DNA of 64,000 nt from Pseudomonas sp. SCB32. GTDB lineage: Bacteria > Pseudomonadota > Gammaproteobacteria > Pseudomonadales > Pseudomonadaceae. The stretch covers positions 1,550,001 through 1,614,000 of the forward strand of contig NZ_CP045118.1 of NCBI RefSeq assembly GCF_009189165.1. The letters run 5' to 3'. Position numbers and translations under genes: made by a program. Under the pieces are notes generated by a model, which was not told the origin of the DNA, did not search any database, and was given only the letters and a program-made list of their open reading frames with translations. Below are positions 1 through 8,945 of this stretch, piece by piece. Position 1 is the stretch's first letter. The number at the start of each line of letters is the position of its first letter.

Positions 1-614
1 ACACCCGTGACGGACTGAATGAATCCCAGGCTCCCAATGAGCCGTTCGGTCTGTTCCATCAGTGGTTCGAGGAGGCCGTGAAGACCGAGCAACTGCCGGT
101 CGAACCCAATGCGATGATGCTCGCTACCGTGGACGCCCAGGGCCAGCCGCATTGCCGGGTGCTCCTGCTCAAGGGCCTGGACGAGCGAGGCTTCACCTTC
201 TTCAGCAACTACGAAAGCGCCAAGGGCCAGCAACTGGGTGAGAACCCGCGCGCGGCCATGACCTTCTTCTGGCCGGCCCTGGAGCGCCAGGTGCGCATCG
301 AGGGACGGGTGGAGAAGGTCTCCGTTGAGGAGTCTGCTGCCTATTACCGGGTGCGTCCGCTGGGCAGTCGCCTGGGCGCCTGGGCCTCGCCGCAGAGTCG
401 GGTTATCGACGGGCGCGGCGAGCTGGAACAGCTGCTCGCGGAAACCGAAAAGCGCTTCTCCGAATCAGCGCCGACCTGCCCGGAGTTCTGGGGTGGTTAC
501 CGCCTGCTGCCGAGCCGCATCGAATTCTGGCAGGGCCGTCCGAGCCGCCTGCACGATCGCCTCAACTTCCGCGTCGAGAATGGTGCCTGGGTACGCGAGC
601 GCCTTGCTCCCTGA
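1..614 (+). CDS. pdxH: Pyridoxamine 5'-phosphate oxidase PdxH, 5' end outside the window
   Basis: This FMN enzyme oxidises pyridoxamine- or pyridoxine-5'-phosphate to pyridoxal 5'-phosphate, the last step of vitamin B6 synthesis and salvage. The reading frame is open from base 3, so the gene starts upstream; a GTG at 78 is internal, because the codons before it already read TRDGLNE and [12 protein letters not shown], as in the family N-terminus. Visible motifs are [10 protein letters not shown], the FMN-phosphate segment [20 protein letters not shown], the ERQVRIEG strand, [15 protein letters not shown] and the C-terminal RLHDR that contacts PLP. The window holds 203 residues against about 215 in full-length homologues, so only the first dozen or so residues are missing. 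Confidence 0.96.
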   Translation, partial: TRDGLNESQAPNEPFGLFHQWFEEAVKTEQLPVEPNAMMLATVDAQGQPHCRVLLLKGLDERGFTFFSNYESAKGQQLGENPRAAMTFFWPALERQVRIEGRVEKVSVEESAAYYRVRPLGSRLGAWASPQSRVIDGRGELEQLLAETEKRFSESAPTCPEFWGGYRLLPSRIEFWQGRPSRLHDRLNFRVENGAWVRERLAP

Positions 615-688
615 TCCTTGCGGGGCGTATGACCGTTCGCGGTTGTAGGCCCCGATCCCGAGGCCTGACTGGCTGTCAAGGCTAGTCG

Positions 689-713
689 GCGTATAACGCG
701 CAGCGTTATACGC
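689..713. repeat. Perfect inverted repeat, 10-bp arms, 5-nt loop
   Basis: GCGTATAACG, then CGCAG, then CGTTATACGC, in the gap between pdxH and the glycerate kinase gene. Arms of this GTATAACG type recur in intergenic DNA of many Pseudomonas genomes (from memory), so this is probably a copy of a dispersed palindrome. It has no T-tract, so it is not a classical terminator for pdxH, although it may serve as a 3' stabilising hairpin. Confidence 0.6.
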
Positions 714-858
714 TCTACGCCATTCCCGAAGGTGCGGCCCTTGTCCGCGAAACTCATCGCAGCGCCTTAATCGCGGGCAGAGTTCTGCGCTCCAGGTCCG
801 TGCCTATCCGCTGTGCGGTGTAGGATGCCTTCATCCACCGCACAACGGACTCGCACTC

Positions 859-1998
859 ATGAAAGTCGTCATCGCCCCGGACTCCTTCAAGGAAAGCCTT
901 TCCGCTCCTGAGGTCGCCCGGGCCATCGCCCGTGGCTGGCTGCGAGCGCGTCCGTCCGACCAGATACTGCTGCGGCCGATGGCCGACGGCGGGGAGGGCA
1001 CGGTGGACGCCGTGCTGGCCGCGAAGCCGGGCGAGCGGCGCGAGTGCCGGGTCTGTGGTCCTCTTGGGCTGCCGGTGACGGCGCACTGGGGGTGGCTGGA
1101 GGACGGCACCGCGGTGATCGAAATGGCCGCTGCCAGCGGCCTGCACTGGGTGCCGGAGCGCAAGCGCGATGCGACCCGCACCACCAGCCACGGCACTGGT
1201 GAGCTACTGCGCGAAGCGCTCCAGGCCGGTGCGCGCAAGATCATTCTCGGGCTTGGCGGCAGTGCCACCAACGATGCCGGGCTCGGCTTGCTGCAAGCGC
1301 TGGGGGCGCGCTTCCTGGATGCCCAGGGCGCCGAGCTCGGAGCTGGTGGCGCGGCGCTCGGTACGCTGATGGCGATCGATTTGTCCGGCCTCGATCCGCG
1401 ACTGCAGCAGGTGGAAATCGAAGTGGCCGCCGATGTGAACAATCCCCTCTGCGGGCCGCAGGGCGCTTCGGCGATATTCGGGCCGCAGAAGGGCGCGAGT
1501 CCGGCACAGGTGGAGCAGCTGGATGCCGCGCTGCGGCATTTCGCCGAGGTCGCCGCGCGAACGCTGGGCGAGGATCACAGCGTGTTCCCTGGCGTCGGTG
1601 CGGCAGGAGGTCTGGGGTTCGCCAGTCGGGCCTTCCTCAAGGCGCGTTTCCGGCCGGGTATCGAACTGATTGCCGAGCTCTCAGGGCTGGAACCGGCGTT
1701 GCAAGGCGCTGGGCTGGTGATCACTGGCGAAGGCCGCCTGGATGGCCAGAGCCTGCACGGCAAGACGCCGGTGGGTGTAGCGCGCCTGGCGCGTCGCGTC
1801 GGTGTACCGGTGGTCGCGCTGGCTGGCAGCTTGGGTGAGGGATTGCCCGAGTTACGAGAGGAGGGCATCGAGGCGGCCTTCAGCCTGGTACCGGGGCCTA
1901 TGACGTTGGCCCAGGCCTGTGCGCAGGCCGCAACGGAACTGGAGAACCGCGCCGAGGCATTGGCGCGCTTCTGGACTCTGGCTCAGGCGGCGCGGTAA
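859..1998 (+). CDS. glxK: Glycerate kinase (type I, GarK/GlxK family)
   Basis: Phosphorylates D-glycerate with ATP to 2- or 3-phosphoglycerate, feeding glyoxylate, tartrate or glucarate breakdown into lower glycolysis. The 379 residues match the family length. Signatures are the N-terminal KVVIAPDSFKESLSA, MADGGEGT at about 41-48, the glycine-rich GLGGSATNDAG at about 131-141, and GEGRLDGQS near the C-terminal third. The start ATG is the first in the frame. The gene stands alone; its 3' end overlaps the convergent small gene by 16 bp. Other glyoxylate-pathway-like enzymes in the window (tartronate-semialdehyde-reductase-like and hydroxypyruvate-isomerase-like, near 32-34 kb) are far away, so no operon link is implied. 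Confidence 0.92.
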   Translation: MKVVIAPDSFKESLSAPEVARAIARGWLRARPSDQILLRPMADGGEGTVDAVLAAKPGERRECRVCGPLGLPVTAHWGWLEDGTAVIEMAAASGLHWVPERKRDATRTTSHGTGELLREALQAGARKIILGLGGSATNDAGLGLLQALGARFLDAQGAELGAGGAALGTLMAIDLSGLDPRLQQVEIEVAADVNNPLCGPQGASAIFGPQKGASPAQVEQLDAALRHFAEVAARTLGEDHSVFPGVGAAGGLGFASRAFLKARFRPGIELIAELSGLEPALQGAGLVITGEGRLDGQSLHGKTPVGVARLARRVGVPVVALAGSLGEGLPELREEGIEAAFSLVPGPMTLAQACAQAATELENRAEALARFWTLAQAAR

Positions 1999-2219
1999 TC
2001 GTCGGCGGCTTGCTGCAGCCACTGCGGCAGGTCGCGGCGTTTCACGCGCTGGCGCTTGGCCTCTTCCAGGCGCTCCAGCAGGTAGTTGCGCTTGGCGGGA
2101 TCGTCGCCGGCGAACGATAGCGCCAGATCGCGGTCCATCCAGCGGCGGATGCGCCAGTAGATCCACCAGTGGAAGTACAGGCCGGCAGCGGTGGTGACAA
2201 CGATGATGAAGTAGTCCAT
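1983..2219 (-). CDS. Small membrane-anchored protein of unknown function
   Basis: A 78-residue protein with one N-terminal membrane helix (about residues 3-20, rich in aromatics: FHWWIYWRI at its end) followed by a charged, Lys/Arg/Glu-rich cytoplasmic tail (LLERLEEAKRQRVKRRDLPQWL). The start at 2219 is chosen because GAGGAG lies 8 nt upstream; an in-frame start 14 codons earlier would add an unlikely leader. It overlaps the 3' end of the glycerate kinase gene tail to tail. I do not recognise a named family; the composition suggests a small inner-membrane protein. Confidence 0.7.
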   Translation of the reverse strand: MDYFIIVVTTAAGLYFHWWIYWRIRRWMDRDLALSFAGDDPAKRNYLLERLEEAKRQRVKRRDLPQWLQQAADDYRAA

Positions 2220-2413
2220 GGGCGCTCCTCGCAAGGGCGCATACCCTAGCCGATCCATCAACCCACATAAAGCTGAGCGGGGACAGGCATTCGTGCCGTT
2301 ATCGGCTCAGACTGTATGAAAGCTGAACTGAACGAGTTTGTTGCAAGGCCTGGCGTGACAGGAGGGCTGTCGTCGGGGTCTAATATTCGTAGCCCTATCC
2401 GGAGGTTTCATAC

Positions 2414-2878
2414 ATGCGTAATTCCGCCCTGCTCGCCGTGACGTTCGCTGCACTGGCTCTTACCCTTGGTGGTTGCCAGTCCAGCCTGACTGGCGACACC
2501 TACACCCGCGAAGAGGCACGTACCGTGCAGAACGTTCGCATGGGTACCATCCAGGCTCTGCGTCCCGTGAAGATCGAGGGCACCAAGACCCCGATTGGCT
2601 CGGTTGCCGGCGCCGCTGTTGGTGGTATCGGCGGCAGCTCCATCGGTGGCGGCAAGGGTAGCTATGTCACCGCCATCGTCGGCGCCGTGGCCGGCGGCCT
2701 GCTCGGTGCGGCCACCGAGGAAGGCCTGACCCGTACCCAGGGTGTGGAAATCACCGTTCGCGAAGACGACGGCAGCACGCGTGCCTACGTCCAGGAAGTC
2801 GATGCGGGCGCCGTGTTCCGTGTTGGCGAGCGCGTACGCATCCTGACCGTCAACGGCACCAGCCGCGTAGCCCACTAA
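2414..2878 (+). CDS. Glycine-zipper outer-membrane lipoprotein (SlyB/Pcp-like), copy 1
   Basis: A 154-residue lipoprotein with a lipobox (LTLGGC, Cys at about 21). The mature part has a central glycine zipper (SVAGAAVGGIGGSSIGG and AIVGAVAGGLLGAA) of the 2TM type seen in SlyB and the rickettsial 17-kDa antigen, flanked by conserved VQNVR...GTKTPIG and TRTQGVEI segments. SlyB-type proteins sit in the outer membrane and help hold its integrity under divalent-cation stress. A strong paralogue lies at 15488-15955; the two share most of the mature sequence. RBS CCGGAGG sits about 10 nt before ATG. TAATAT at 2381-2386 is a plausible -10. It is monocistronic, followed by a hairpin terminator. This is the position of PAO1 PA1053 as I remember it. 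Confidence 0.88.
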   Translation: MRNSALLAVTFAALALTLGGCQSSLTGDTYTREEARTVQNVRMGTIQALRPVKIEGTKTPIGSVAGAAVGGIGGSSIGGGKGSYVTAIVGAVAGGLLGAATEEGLTRTQGVEITVREDDGSTRAYVQEVDAGAVFRVGERVRILTVNGTSRVAH

Positions 2879-2914
2879 GCTCTCCACGGCTACCCTGTGG
2901 TAGCCGGACTTCAG

Positions 2915-2942
2915 CGCGCGACAGTCTTCCGGCTGTCGCGCG
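2915..2942 (+). terminator. Intrinsic terminator of the first SlyB-like gene
   Basis: Perfect 10-bp stem CGCGCGACAG / CTGTCGCGCG with an 8-nt loop, followed by a T/G-rich tail (TTGTCGTTT). It lies 37 bp after the lipoprotein stop codon. Confidence 0.75.
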
Positions 2943-3130
2943 TTGTCGTTTCCGGGAGGACATTTCTCCTTCGCGCGGCCACGAGCGGCGCGGGATGGCT
3001 TGAATTTTAGTAATATTTCAATCCATGACACGTCTTCAATAGATATGGATAATCGTGGCCTTCGCACGCCGGCGCACTTGGCGCGGGGTTGTATGTATGG
3101 GGGCCGCCCGGCGGCGAAAAGGAGTGGGTC

Positions 3131-5950
3131 ATGATGCTGGCGCTGATCATTGCGCTGCCTTTCTTCGGGGTGCTGCTGCCGCTGCTGAGCGAGCGCTTCG
3201 GGCGTAGCATCTGTGCGGCGGCCACCGGCCTGGTGCCGCTGACGGGGCTGATCCTGCTGCTGAGCCAGCGCGCGGTGCTGGGCGGCGAGGCCCTGGTGGT
3301 CAACGCAGCGTGGCTGCCGGAGCTTGGCCTGAACCTCAGCCTGCGCCTGGATGGCCTGGGTTTCCTGTTTTCCCTGCTGATCCTCGGCATCGGCCTGCTG
3401 GTCATTCTCTACGCCCGCTATTACCTCTCCGAGAAGGAGCCCGCGGGGCGCTTCTTCGCCTTCCTGCTGTTGTTCATGGGCGCCATGCTCGGCGTGGTGC
3501 TGAGCGAAAACCTGCTGCTGATGCTGGTGTTCTGGGAACTGACCAGCCTGTCGTCGTTCCTGCTGATCGGCTTCTGGGGCCATCGCTCGGATGCGCGCAA
3601 GGGCGCGCGCATGGCGCTGGCGGTCACCGGTGGCGGTGGCCTGGCGCTGCTGGCCGGCATTCTGCTTATCGGCCATGTGGTCGGCAGCTTCGAGCTGAGC
3701 ACCGTGCTTGGTGCGCGCGAGGTGCTGCAGGCCAGCCCGCTGTTCCCTCTGGCGCTGTGCCTGGTGCTGCTGGGCGTGTTCACCAAGTCTGCGCAGTTCC
3801 CGTTCCACTTCTGGCTGCCCCACGCCATGGCGGCGCCGACGCCGGTGTCGGCCTACCTGCATTCGGCGACCATGGTGAAAGCCGGCGTCTTCCTGCTGGC
3901 GCGCCTTTACCCGCTGCTGTCGGGCAATGACCTGTGGTTCTACCTGGTCAGCCTGACCGGCCTTGCGACCCTGCTGATGGGCGCCTTCATGGCGCTGTTC
4001 CAGAACGACCTCAAGGGCCTGCTGGCCTACTCGACCATCAGCCACCTGGGCCTGATCACCCTGCTGTTCGGCCTGGATTCGCCTATGGCCAACGTCGCGG
4101 CGATCTTCCACATCATCAACCATGCCACCTTCAAGGCCTCGCTGTTCATGGCCGCCGGGATAATCGACCACGAGACCGGCAGCCGCGACATGCGCCGCAT
4201 CAACGGCATGTGGAAGTACATGCCGCACACCGCCGTTCTGGCGATGGTAGCCTCGGCGTCGATGGCCGGCGTGCCGCTGCTCAACGGCTTCCTCAGCAAG
4301 GAAATGTTCTTCGGCGAGACCCTGGCGCAGAACATGATGGGCAGCTTCAACTGGCTGATCCCGGCGCTGGCGACCGTGGGCGCACTGTTCTCGGTGAGCT
4401 ACTCGGTGCGCTTCATCCACGACGTGTTCTTCAACGGCGAGCCGGTCAACCTGCCCAATCCGCACCCCCACGAGCCGCCGCGATACATGAAGGTGCCGGT
4501 GGAAATCCTGGTGCTGATCTGCCTGCTGGTGGGCGTCATGCCGTCGCTGATCGTCGGTCCGCTGCTGGCCGGCGCCGCTGCGTCGAGCCTGAACGGTCCG
4601 CTGCCCGAGTACAGCCTGGCGATCTGGCACGGCTTCAACGCGCCGCTGGCGATGAGTTTCCTCGCCACCGCGGGCGGGGTGCTGCTCTACGTGCTGCGCA
4701 AGCCGCTGTTCGACTGGTACGCGGGCTTGCCGGCGGTAGACGCCAAGCTGGTGTTCGAGCAGCAGGTGCAGCGCGTAGTGCGTTTCGCCGCACGCGTGAC
4801 TGGCTACATGGAGAATGGCTCGCTGCAGCGTTACGCCTTGCTGCTGGTGCTGGCCGCCGTGATTGTCGTGTTTGCCGGTCTCGCGCCGCTGCCGGGCGTC
4901 GAGGGCGCGCGCGCGCAGACGCCGCTGGATGGCATCACTGCATTGGGCCTGGTCCTGCTGGCGATCAGCGGGCCGCTCACCGTGTGGTTCCATCGCCAGC
5001 GCCTGACCGCGCTGATCATCCTCAGCATCGCCGGCCTGCTGGTGGCCCTGGCCTTCGCCCGCTTCGCAGCGCCGGACCTGGCGCTGACCCAGTTGTCGGT
5101 GGAAGTGGTGACCATGGTCCTGCTGATGCTAGCGCTGTACTACCTGCCGACACATACGCCGAAGGCCTCCAGCAGCCTGCGTCGCCTGCGAGACTTCGTA
5201 GTGGCGATCGCTGCCGGGGTGATGGTGACCCTGCTGGCCTACGCCGTACTGACCCGGCCGTACGACAGCATCGCCGGCTACTACCTGGAGAACAGCGTGT
5301 CCGGTGGTGGCGGCCACAACGTGGTGAACGTGATCCTGGTCGACTTCCGGGGCTTCGATACCCTCGGCGAGATCACCGTGCTGGCAATCGCTGCCGTTGG
5401 CATCTTCGCGCTGCTCGACGGCCTGCGTCTGCTGCGTGCCGAGCGCGATGACGAGGGCCGGGCCTGGGCTGCTGACCGCTTCCCGCCGATCCTCGGTGTG
5501 CTGTCGCGGCTGATGTTGCCGCTGGCGCTGCTGGTCTCGGTGTTCATCTTCCTGCGCGGGCACAACCTGCCCGGTGGCGGCTTCATCGCCGGATTGATCA
5601 CCTCGGTGGCGCTGATCCTCCAGTACATTGCCTGCGGCAGCCGCTGGGTGAGCACGCGGCTGCCGCTGGACTACAGCCGTCTCGCCGGTCTCGGCGTGCT
5701 GATCGCCGGGATCACCGGACTGGGTGCCTGGTTCTTCGGCTTCCCGTTCCTCACCTCGGCGTTCGGCCACTTCAACATTCCGCTGGTGGGCGAGATCGAA
5801 CTGGCCACCGCCATGCTCTTCGACCTGGGCGTGTACTTCACCGTGGTCGGCGCGACCCTGCTGATCCTCTCGGGCCTCGGTTCGGTCAGCGGGCCGCCCC
5901 CCTCGGCAGAGCTTGAAGAGCCGCCGACGCTGTCCAAGGAGGCGCACTGA
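3131..5950 (+). CDS. mnhA: Na+/H+ antiporter subunit A, MnhA/MrpA with fused MnhB domain
   Basis: Largest subunit (939 aa) of the multi-subunit Mrp/Mnh/Sha/Pha cation/proton antiporter of the inner membrane, which exports Na+ (and sometimes K+) in exchange for protons. The N-terminal two thirds is a complex-I ND5/NuoL-like channel with the conserved FHFWLPHAMAAPTPVSAYLHSATMVKAG segment and an internal MVKAG lysine helix. The last ~300 residues form the MnhB-like part (LRGHNLPGGGFIAGL), so A and B are one polypeptide as in the proteobacterial PhaAB type. The start at 3131 has AAAAGGAG at 6 nt; an earlier in-frame ATG at 3089 lacks such a site. First gene of a tightly coupled six-gene operon; stop and next start share one base. 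Confidence 0.95.
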   Translation: MMLALIIALPFFGVLLPLLSERFGRSICAAATGLVPLTGLILLLSQRAVLGGEALVVNAAWLPELGLNLSLRLDGLGFLFSLLILGIGLLVILYARYYLSEKEPAGRFFAFLLLFMGAMLGVVLSENLLLMLVFWELTSLSSFLLIGFWGHRSDARKGARMALAVTGGGGLALLAGILLIGHVVGSFELSTVLGAREVLQASPLFPLALCLVLLGVFTKSAQFPFHFWLPHAMAAPTPVSAYLHSATMVKAGVFLLARLYPLLSGNDLWFYLVSLTGLATLLMGAFMALFQNDLKGLLAYSTISHLGLITLLFGLDSPMANVAAIFHIINHATFKASLFMAAGIIDHETGSRDMRRINGMWKYMPHTAVLAMVASASMAGVPLLNGFLSKEMFFGETLAQNMMGSFNWLIPALATVGALFSVSYSVRFIHDVFFNGEPVNLPNPHPHEPPRYMKVPVEILVLICLLVGVMPSLIVGPLLAGAAASSLNGPLPEYSLAIWHGFNAPLAMSFLATAGGVLLYVLRKPLFDWYAGLPAVDAKLVFEQQVQRVVRFAARVTGYMENGSLQRYALLLVLAAVIVVFAGLAPLPGVEGARAQTPLDGITALGLVLLAISGPLTVWFHRQRLTALIILSIAGLLVALAFARFAAPDLALTQLSVEVVTMVLLMLALYYLPTHTPKASSSLRRLRDFVVAIAAGVMVTLLAYAVLTRPYDSIAGYYLENSVSGGGGHNVVNVILVDFRGFDTLGEITVLAIAAVGIFALLDGLRLLRAERDDEGRAWAADRFPPILGVLSRLMLPLALLVSVFIFLRGHNLPGGGFIAGLITSVALILQYIACGSRWVSTRLPLDYSRLAGLGVLIAGITGLGAWFFGFPFLTSAFGHFNIPLVGEIELATAMLFDLGVYFTVVGATLLILSGLGSVSGPPPSAELEEPPTLSKEAH

Positions 5951-6282
5951 TGGAAGCGCTGTTCGCCATCGCCCTCGGGCTGCTGACTGCCAGTGGCGTC
6001 TACCTGCTGCTACGTGCGCGGACCTTCCCGGTGGTGCTGGGGCTGACCCTGCTGTCCTATGCGGTCAACCTGTTCCTCTTCGCCATGGGCCGTCTCGCGG
6101 GTGATCCGGCGGTGATCGGCAAGGTCGCCAACGCCGGCGACCCGATCCCCCAGGCGCTGGTGCTGACCGCCATCGTCATCGGCTTCGCCATGACCGCGTT
6201 CGTCATCGTCCTGGCCCTGCGTGGGCTGGCGGAGACCGGCGGTGATCATGTGGACGGTGGCAACGGGGAGGAGACCCGATGA
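5950..6282 (+). CDS. mnhC: Na+/H+ antiporter subunit C (MnhC/MrpC)
   Basis: A 110-residue membrane protein homologous to NuoK of complex I, with three predicted helices (about 4-22, 28-50, 73-97). The GDPIPQALVLTAIVIGFAMTAF motif is diagnostic of the NuoK/MrpC family. TGATG overlap with subunit A (one base) and a 4-bp ATGA overlap with subunit D indicate translational coupling. It forms part of the inner-membrane antiporter core together with subunits A and D. Confidence 0.95.
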   Translation: MEALFAIALGLLTASGVYLLLRARTFPVVLGLTLLSYAVNLFLFAMGRLAGDPAVIGKVANAGDPIPQALVLTAIVIGFAMTAFVIVLALRGLAETGGDHVDGGNGEETR

Positions 6283-7775
6283 ATCACTGGCTGATCCTGC
6301 CGGTCCTGCTGCCGCTGTTCGCCGGCTGTGCGCTGCTGCTCGCGGGCGAGCGCCTGCAGCGCGGCCTGTCGCTGCTTGCCACCTTGGCGCTGGTGCCGCT
6401 GTCCGCCGTGCTGCTGCAACAGGCCGACAGCGGTGTGGTGCAGTTCTACGCGCTGGGCAACTGGCAGCCGCCGTTCGGCATCATCCTGGTGCTCGACCGT
6501 CTCAGTGCGCTGATGCTCGCCGCCACCGCGCTGCTCGCCAGCCTGTCGCTGATCTACGCGCTGCGCGGTGACGACCGGCGCGGCAAGCGCTTCCATGCGC
6601 TGTTCCAGTTCCAGCTGCTTGGTCTGAACGGCGCCTTCCTCACTGGCGACCTGTTCAACCTCTTCGTGTTCTTCGAGATCCTGCTGATCGCCTCCTATGC
6701 GCTGCTGCTGCACGGCGGCGGGGCGGGGCGGGTGCGCGCGGGCGTGCACTATGTGGTGCTGAACCTGGTGGGCTCGGCGTTCTTCCTGATTGCGGTGGGC
6801 GTGCTCTACGGCGTCACCGGCACCCTGAACATGGCGCACATGGCCGAGCGCGTGGCGCAGCTTGGCGCCGAGCAGGCGCCGCTGGTGCGGGCCGCCGCGC
6901 TGTTGTTGCTGGTGGTGTTCGGCCTCAAGGCCGCGCTGCTGCCGCTGTACTTCTGGCTACCGAAGGCCTACGCCGAGGCGAGCGCGCCGGTCGCGGCGCT
7001 GTTCTCGATCATGACCAAGGTGGGCATCTACTCGATCCTGCGGGTCTACACGCTGATCTTCGGCGAGCAGGCTGGTGAGCTGGCGAACCTCGCGCAAGCC
7101 TGGCTGTGGCCGCTGGCGTTGGCCGGCATTGTCGCCGGGGCATTGGGCGCACTGGCGTCCACCACTTTGCAAGGACTGTTGTCGTATCTGGTCGTCGTCT
7201 CCGCCGGCACGCTGCTGGCGGCTATCGCGCTGGGCACGCCGGAGGCGTTGTCTGCCGCGCTCTACTACCTGCTGCACAGTATCTGGGTTGCCGGTGGCCT
7301 GTTCCTCCTGGCCGACCTGATTGCCCGCCAGCGCGGCGACAAGGGCGGCCGCCTGGTGCAAGGCCCGGCGCTGCTGCAACCGCATCTGCTGGGTGGTGCG
7401 TTCTTCTTCGGCGCAATTGCCGTGGCGGGTCTGCCGCCGCTTTCGGGGTTCCTCGGCAAGCTAATGCTTCTGCGCTCGGTGAGCGGTGGCAGCGAGGCCA
7501 TCGCGCTGTGGAGCGTGGTGCTGCTCAGCGGGTTGGTCACCATAGTCGCGTTGAGCCGCGCCGGCAGCACGCTGTTCTGGCGCACCGGCCGCACCGTGCT
7601 GGGTAGTGCCGAGCGTGAGCCGGTGAAGTTGCTGGCGACCTTTGGCCTGCTGGCGAGCGCGCCGCTGATGGTGGTCGCCGCGCGACCGCTGATCACCTAT
7701 GCACAGGCTACGGCCATGCAGTTGCTTGACGCCGGGCTCTACCGCCAGGCGATCCTGCTGGGAGGTGGCGCATGA
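6279..7775 (+). CDS. mnhD: Na+/H+ antiporter subunit D (MnhD/MrpD)
   Basis: 498 residues, homologous to NuoN/NuoM antiporter-like subunits of complex I and predicted to span the inner membrane about 14 times. The proton-translocation core is visible: NLFVFFEILLIASYALLLHG, with the key glutamate on an early helix, LLPLYFWLPKAYAEASAPVAALFS, and ATT-type broken-helix sequences. It overlaps subunit C and subunit E by 4 bp at each end, which indicates strict translational coupling within the operon. Confidence 0.95.
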   Translation: MNHWLILPVLLPLFAGCALLLAGERLQRGLSLLATLALVPLSAVLLQQADSGVVQFYALGNWQPPFGIILVLDRLSALMLAATALLASLSLIYALRGDDRRGKRFHALFQFQLLGLNGAFLTGDLFNLFVFFEILLIASYALLLHGGGAGRVRAGVHYVVLNLVGSAFFLIAVGVLYGVTGTLNMAHMAERVAQLGAEQAPLVRAAALLLLVVFGLKAALLPLYFWLPKAYAEASAPVAALFSIMTKVGIYSILRVYTLIFGEQAGELANLAQAWLWPLALAGIVAGALGALASTTLQGLLSYLVVVSAGTLLAAIALGTPEALSAALYYLLHSIWVAGGLFLLADLIARQRGDKGGRLVQGPALLQPHLLGGAFFFGAIAVAGLPPLSGFLGKLMLLRSVSGGSEAIALWSVVLLSGLVTIVALSRAGSTLFWRTGRTVLGSAEREPVKLLATFGLLASAPLMVVAARPLITYAQATAMQLLDAGLYRQAILLGGGA

Positions 7776-8272
7776 TCCGTCGTCTCTTCCCGCACCCGTT
7801 GCTCTGCGCCGTCCTGCTGTTCAGCTGGCTGTTGCTGGTCAACGATTTCTCCCTCGGACACTGGCTGCTCGGCGCCATCCTCGGCCTGACGATTCCGCTG
7901 CTCTGCCGCAACCTGCTGCTGGCCGCACCGCGTATCCAGCGGCCGGGCCTGCTGCTGCGCTTCATCGGCCTGGTGCTGTACGACATAGTCGTAGCCAACC
8001 TGCAGGTGGCGAAACTGGTGCTGGGGCCCAAGTCCAGGCTGCAACCGGGCTTCGTGGAGGTTCCCCTGGAGCTGACCGACGACTTGGCGATCACCATTCT
8101 CGCCAGCGTGATCACCCTGACGCCGGGGACTGTATCCGCCGATCTCAGCGACGACCGCCGCTTCCTGCTGGTCCATGGTCTCGACGTGCCGGACCCGCAG
8201 GCCCTGGCGGCGGATATCAAGGCCCGCTACGAAGCGCCGCTCAAGGAGGTGTTCGAATGCTCGGCATTGTGA
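7772..8272 (+). CDS. mnhE: Na+/H+ antiporter subunit E (MnhE/MrpE)
   Basis: 166 residues. Two or three N-terminal helices (FPHPLLCAVLLFSWLLLVNDFSLG, then WLLGAILGLTIPLL) are followed by a soluble domain with ITLTPGTVSADLSDDRRFLLVHGLDV, the signature of MrpE. This subunit is needed for assembly or membrane targeting of the antiporter in studied species. It begins 4 bp inside subunit D, and its last codons overlap the start of subunit F. Confidence 0.94.
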   Translation: MIRRLFPHPLLCAVLLFSWLLLVNDFSLGHWLLGAILGLTIPLLCRNLLLAAPRIQRPGLLLRFIGLVLYDIVVANLQVAKLVLGPKSRLQPGFVEVPLELTDDLAITILASVITLTPGTVSADLSDDRRFLLVHGLDVPDPQALAADIKARYEAPLKEVFECSAL

Positions 8273-8526
8273 TCCCGATCTGCCTGACGCTGCTCGGAGT
8301 AGCGCTGCTGCTCACGGTAGCGCGGCTGATTCGTGGGCCGTCGGTGGCGGACCGCATCCTAGCGCTGGATACCCTGTCGGTCGAGGCCATCGCGCTGATC
8401 GTACTGTTCGGCATCTGGAAGGGCAGCGGCCTGTACTTCGAGGCGGCGTTGCTGATCGCCGTGATGGGCTTCGTCAGCACCGTGGCGCTGTCCAAGTTCC
8501 TCCTGCGCGGAGACATCATCGAATGA
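8257..8526 (+). CDS. mnhF: Na+/H+ antiporter subunit F (MnhF/MrpF)
   Basis: 89-residue, three-helix membrane subunit with the family motif RGPSVADRILALDTLSVEAIALIVLFGI. The ATG at 8257 lies 16 bp inside subunit E, with AAGGAGG about 8 nt upstream within the subunit E coding sequence, which fixes this start; the frame is open further upstream without a plausible initiation site. Its stop shares the ATGA with the start of subunit G. Confidence 0.93.
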   Translation: MLGIVIPICLTLLGVALLLTVARLIRGPSVADRILALDTLSVEAIALIVLFGIWKGSGLYFEAALLIAVMGFVSTVALSKFLLRGDIIE

Positions 8527-8858
8527 ATAGCGGATTCATCGTCGAAGCGCTGGTCTGCCTGCTGCTGTTGGCCGGCAGCCTGTTCGCCCTGCTCGGCGCC
8601 ATTGGCTTGTACCGACTGCCGGATTTCTATACGCGCCTGCATGCGCCGACCAAGGCTTCGACCCTGGGCGTGGGCGGGGTGATCCTGGCCTCGATGCTGT
8701 ATTTCAGCATCCGTGGCGAGGGCGTCAGTCTGCATGAATTGCTGATCACCGCATTCCTGTTCATCACCGCGCCGATCAGCGCGCACCTGCTGGCCAAGGC
8801 GGCGATGCAGCAGCGCACGCCGGTGGAGCGGGGGACCAAGGGCAGGCCTTGGGAGTGA
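8523..8858 (+). CDS. mnhG: Na+/H+ antiporter subunit G (MnhG/MrpG)
   Basis: 111-residue last subunit of the antiporter, with three membrane helices and the signature GLYRLPDFYTRLHAPTKASTLGVGG. The ATG at 8523 overlaps the subunit F stop in an ATGA; longer in-frame extensions upstream read through subunit F in another frame and are not real. The operon is A(B)-C-D-E-F-G, matching the complete proteobacterial Mrp set with A and B fused. No clear hairpin terminator follows. Confidence 0.93.
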   Translation: MNSGFIVEALVCLLLLAGSLFALLGAIGLYRLPDFYTRLHAPTKASTLGVGGVILASMLYFSIRGEGVSLHELLITAFLFITAPISAHLLAKAAMQQRTPVERGTKGRPWE

Positions 8859-8945
8859 AGCCGGCCTGACTTGCTCACCGGGATTGGATTGGCTGGCCCC
8901 GTCCCTGTATATGGATAACGGCATTACTGATCCGAGAAGCCCTCC

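Noticed and set aside
2408..4993. 861-residue minus-strand open frame across the SlyB-like gene and mnhA
   Set aside because: Gln/His/Arg-rich antisense of a highly conserved antiporter subunit; no domain or initiation site.
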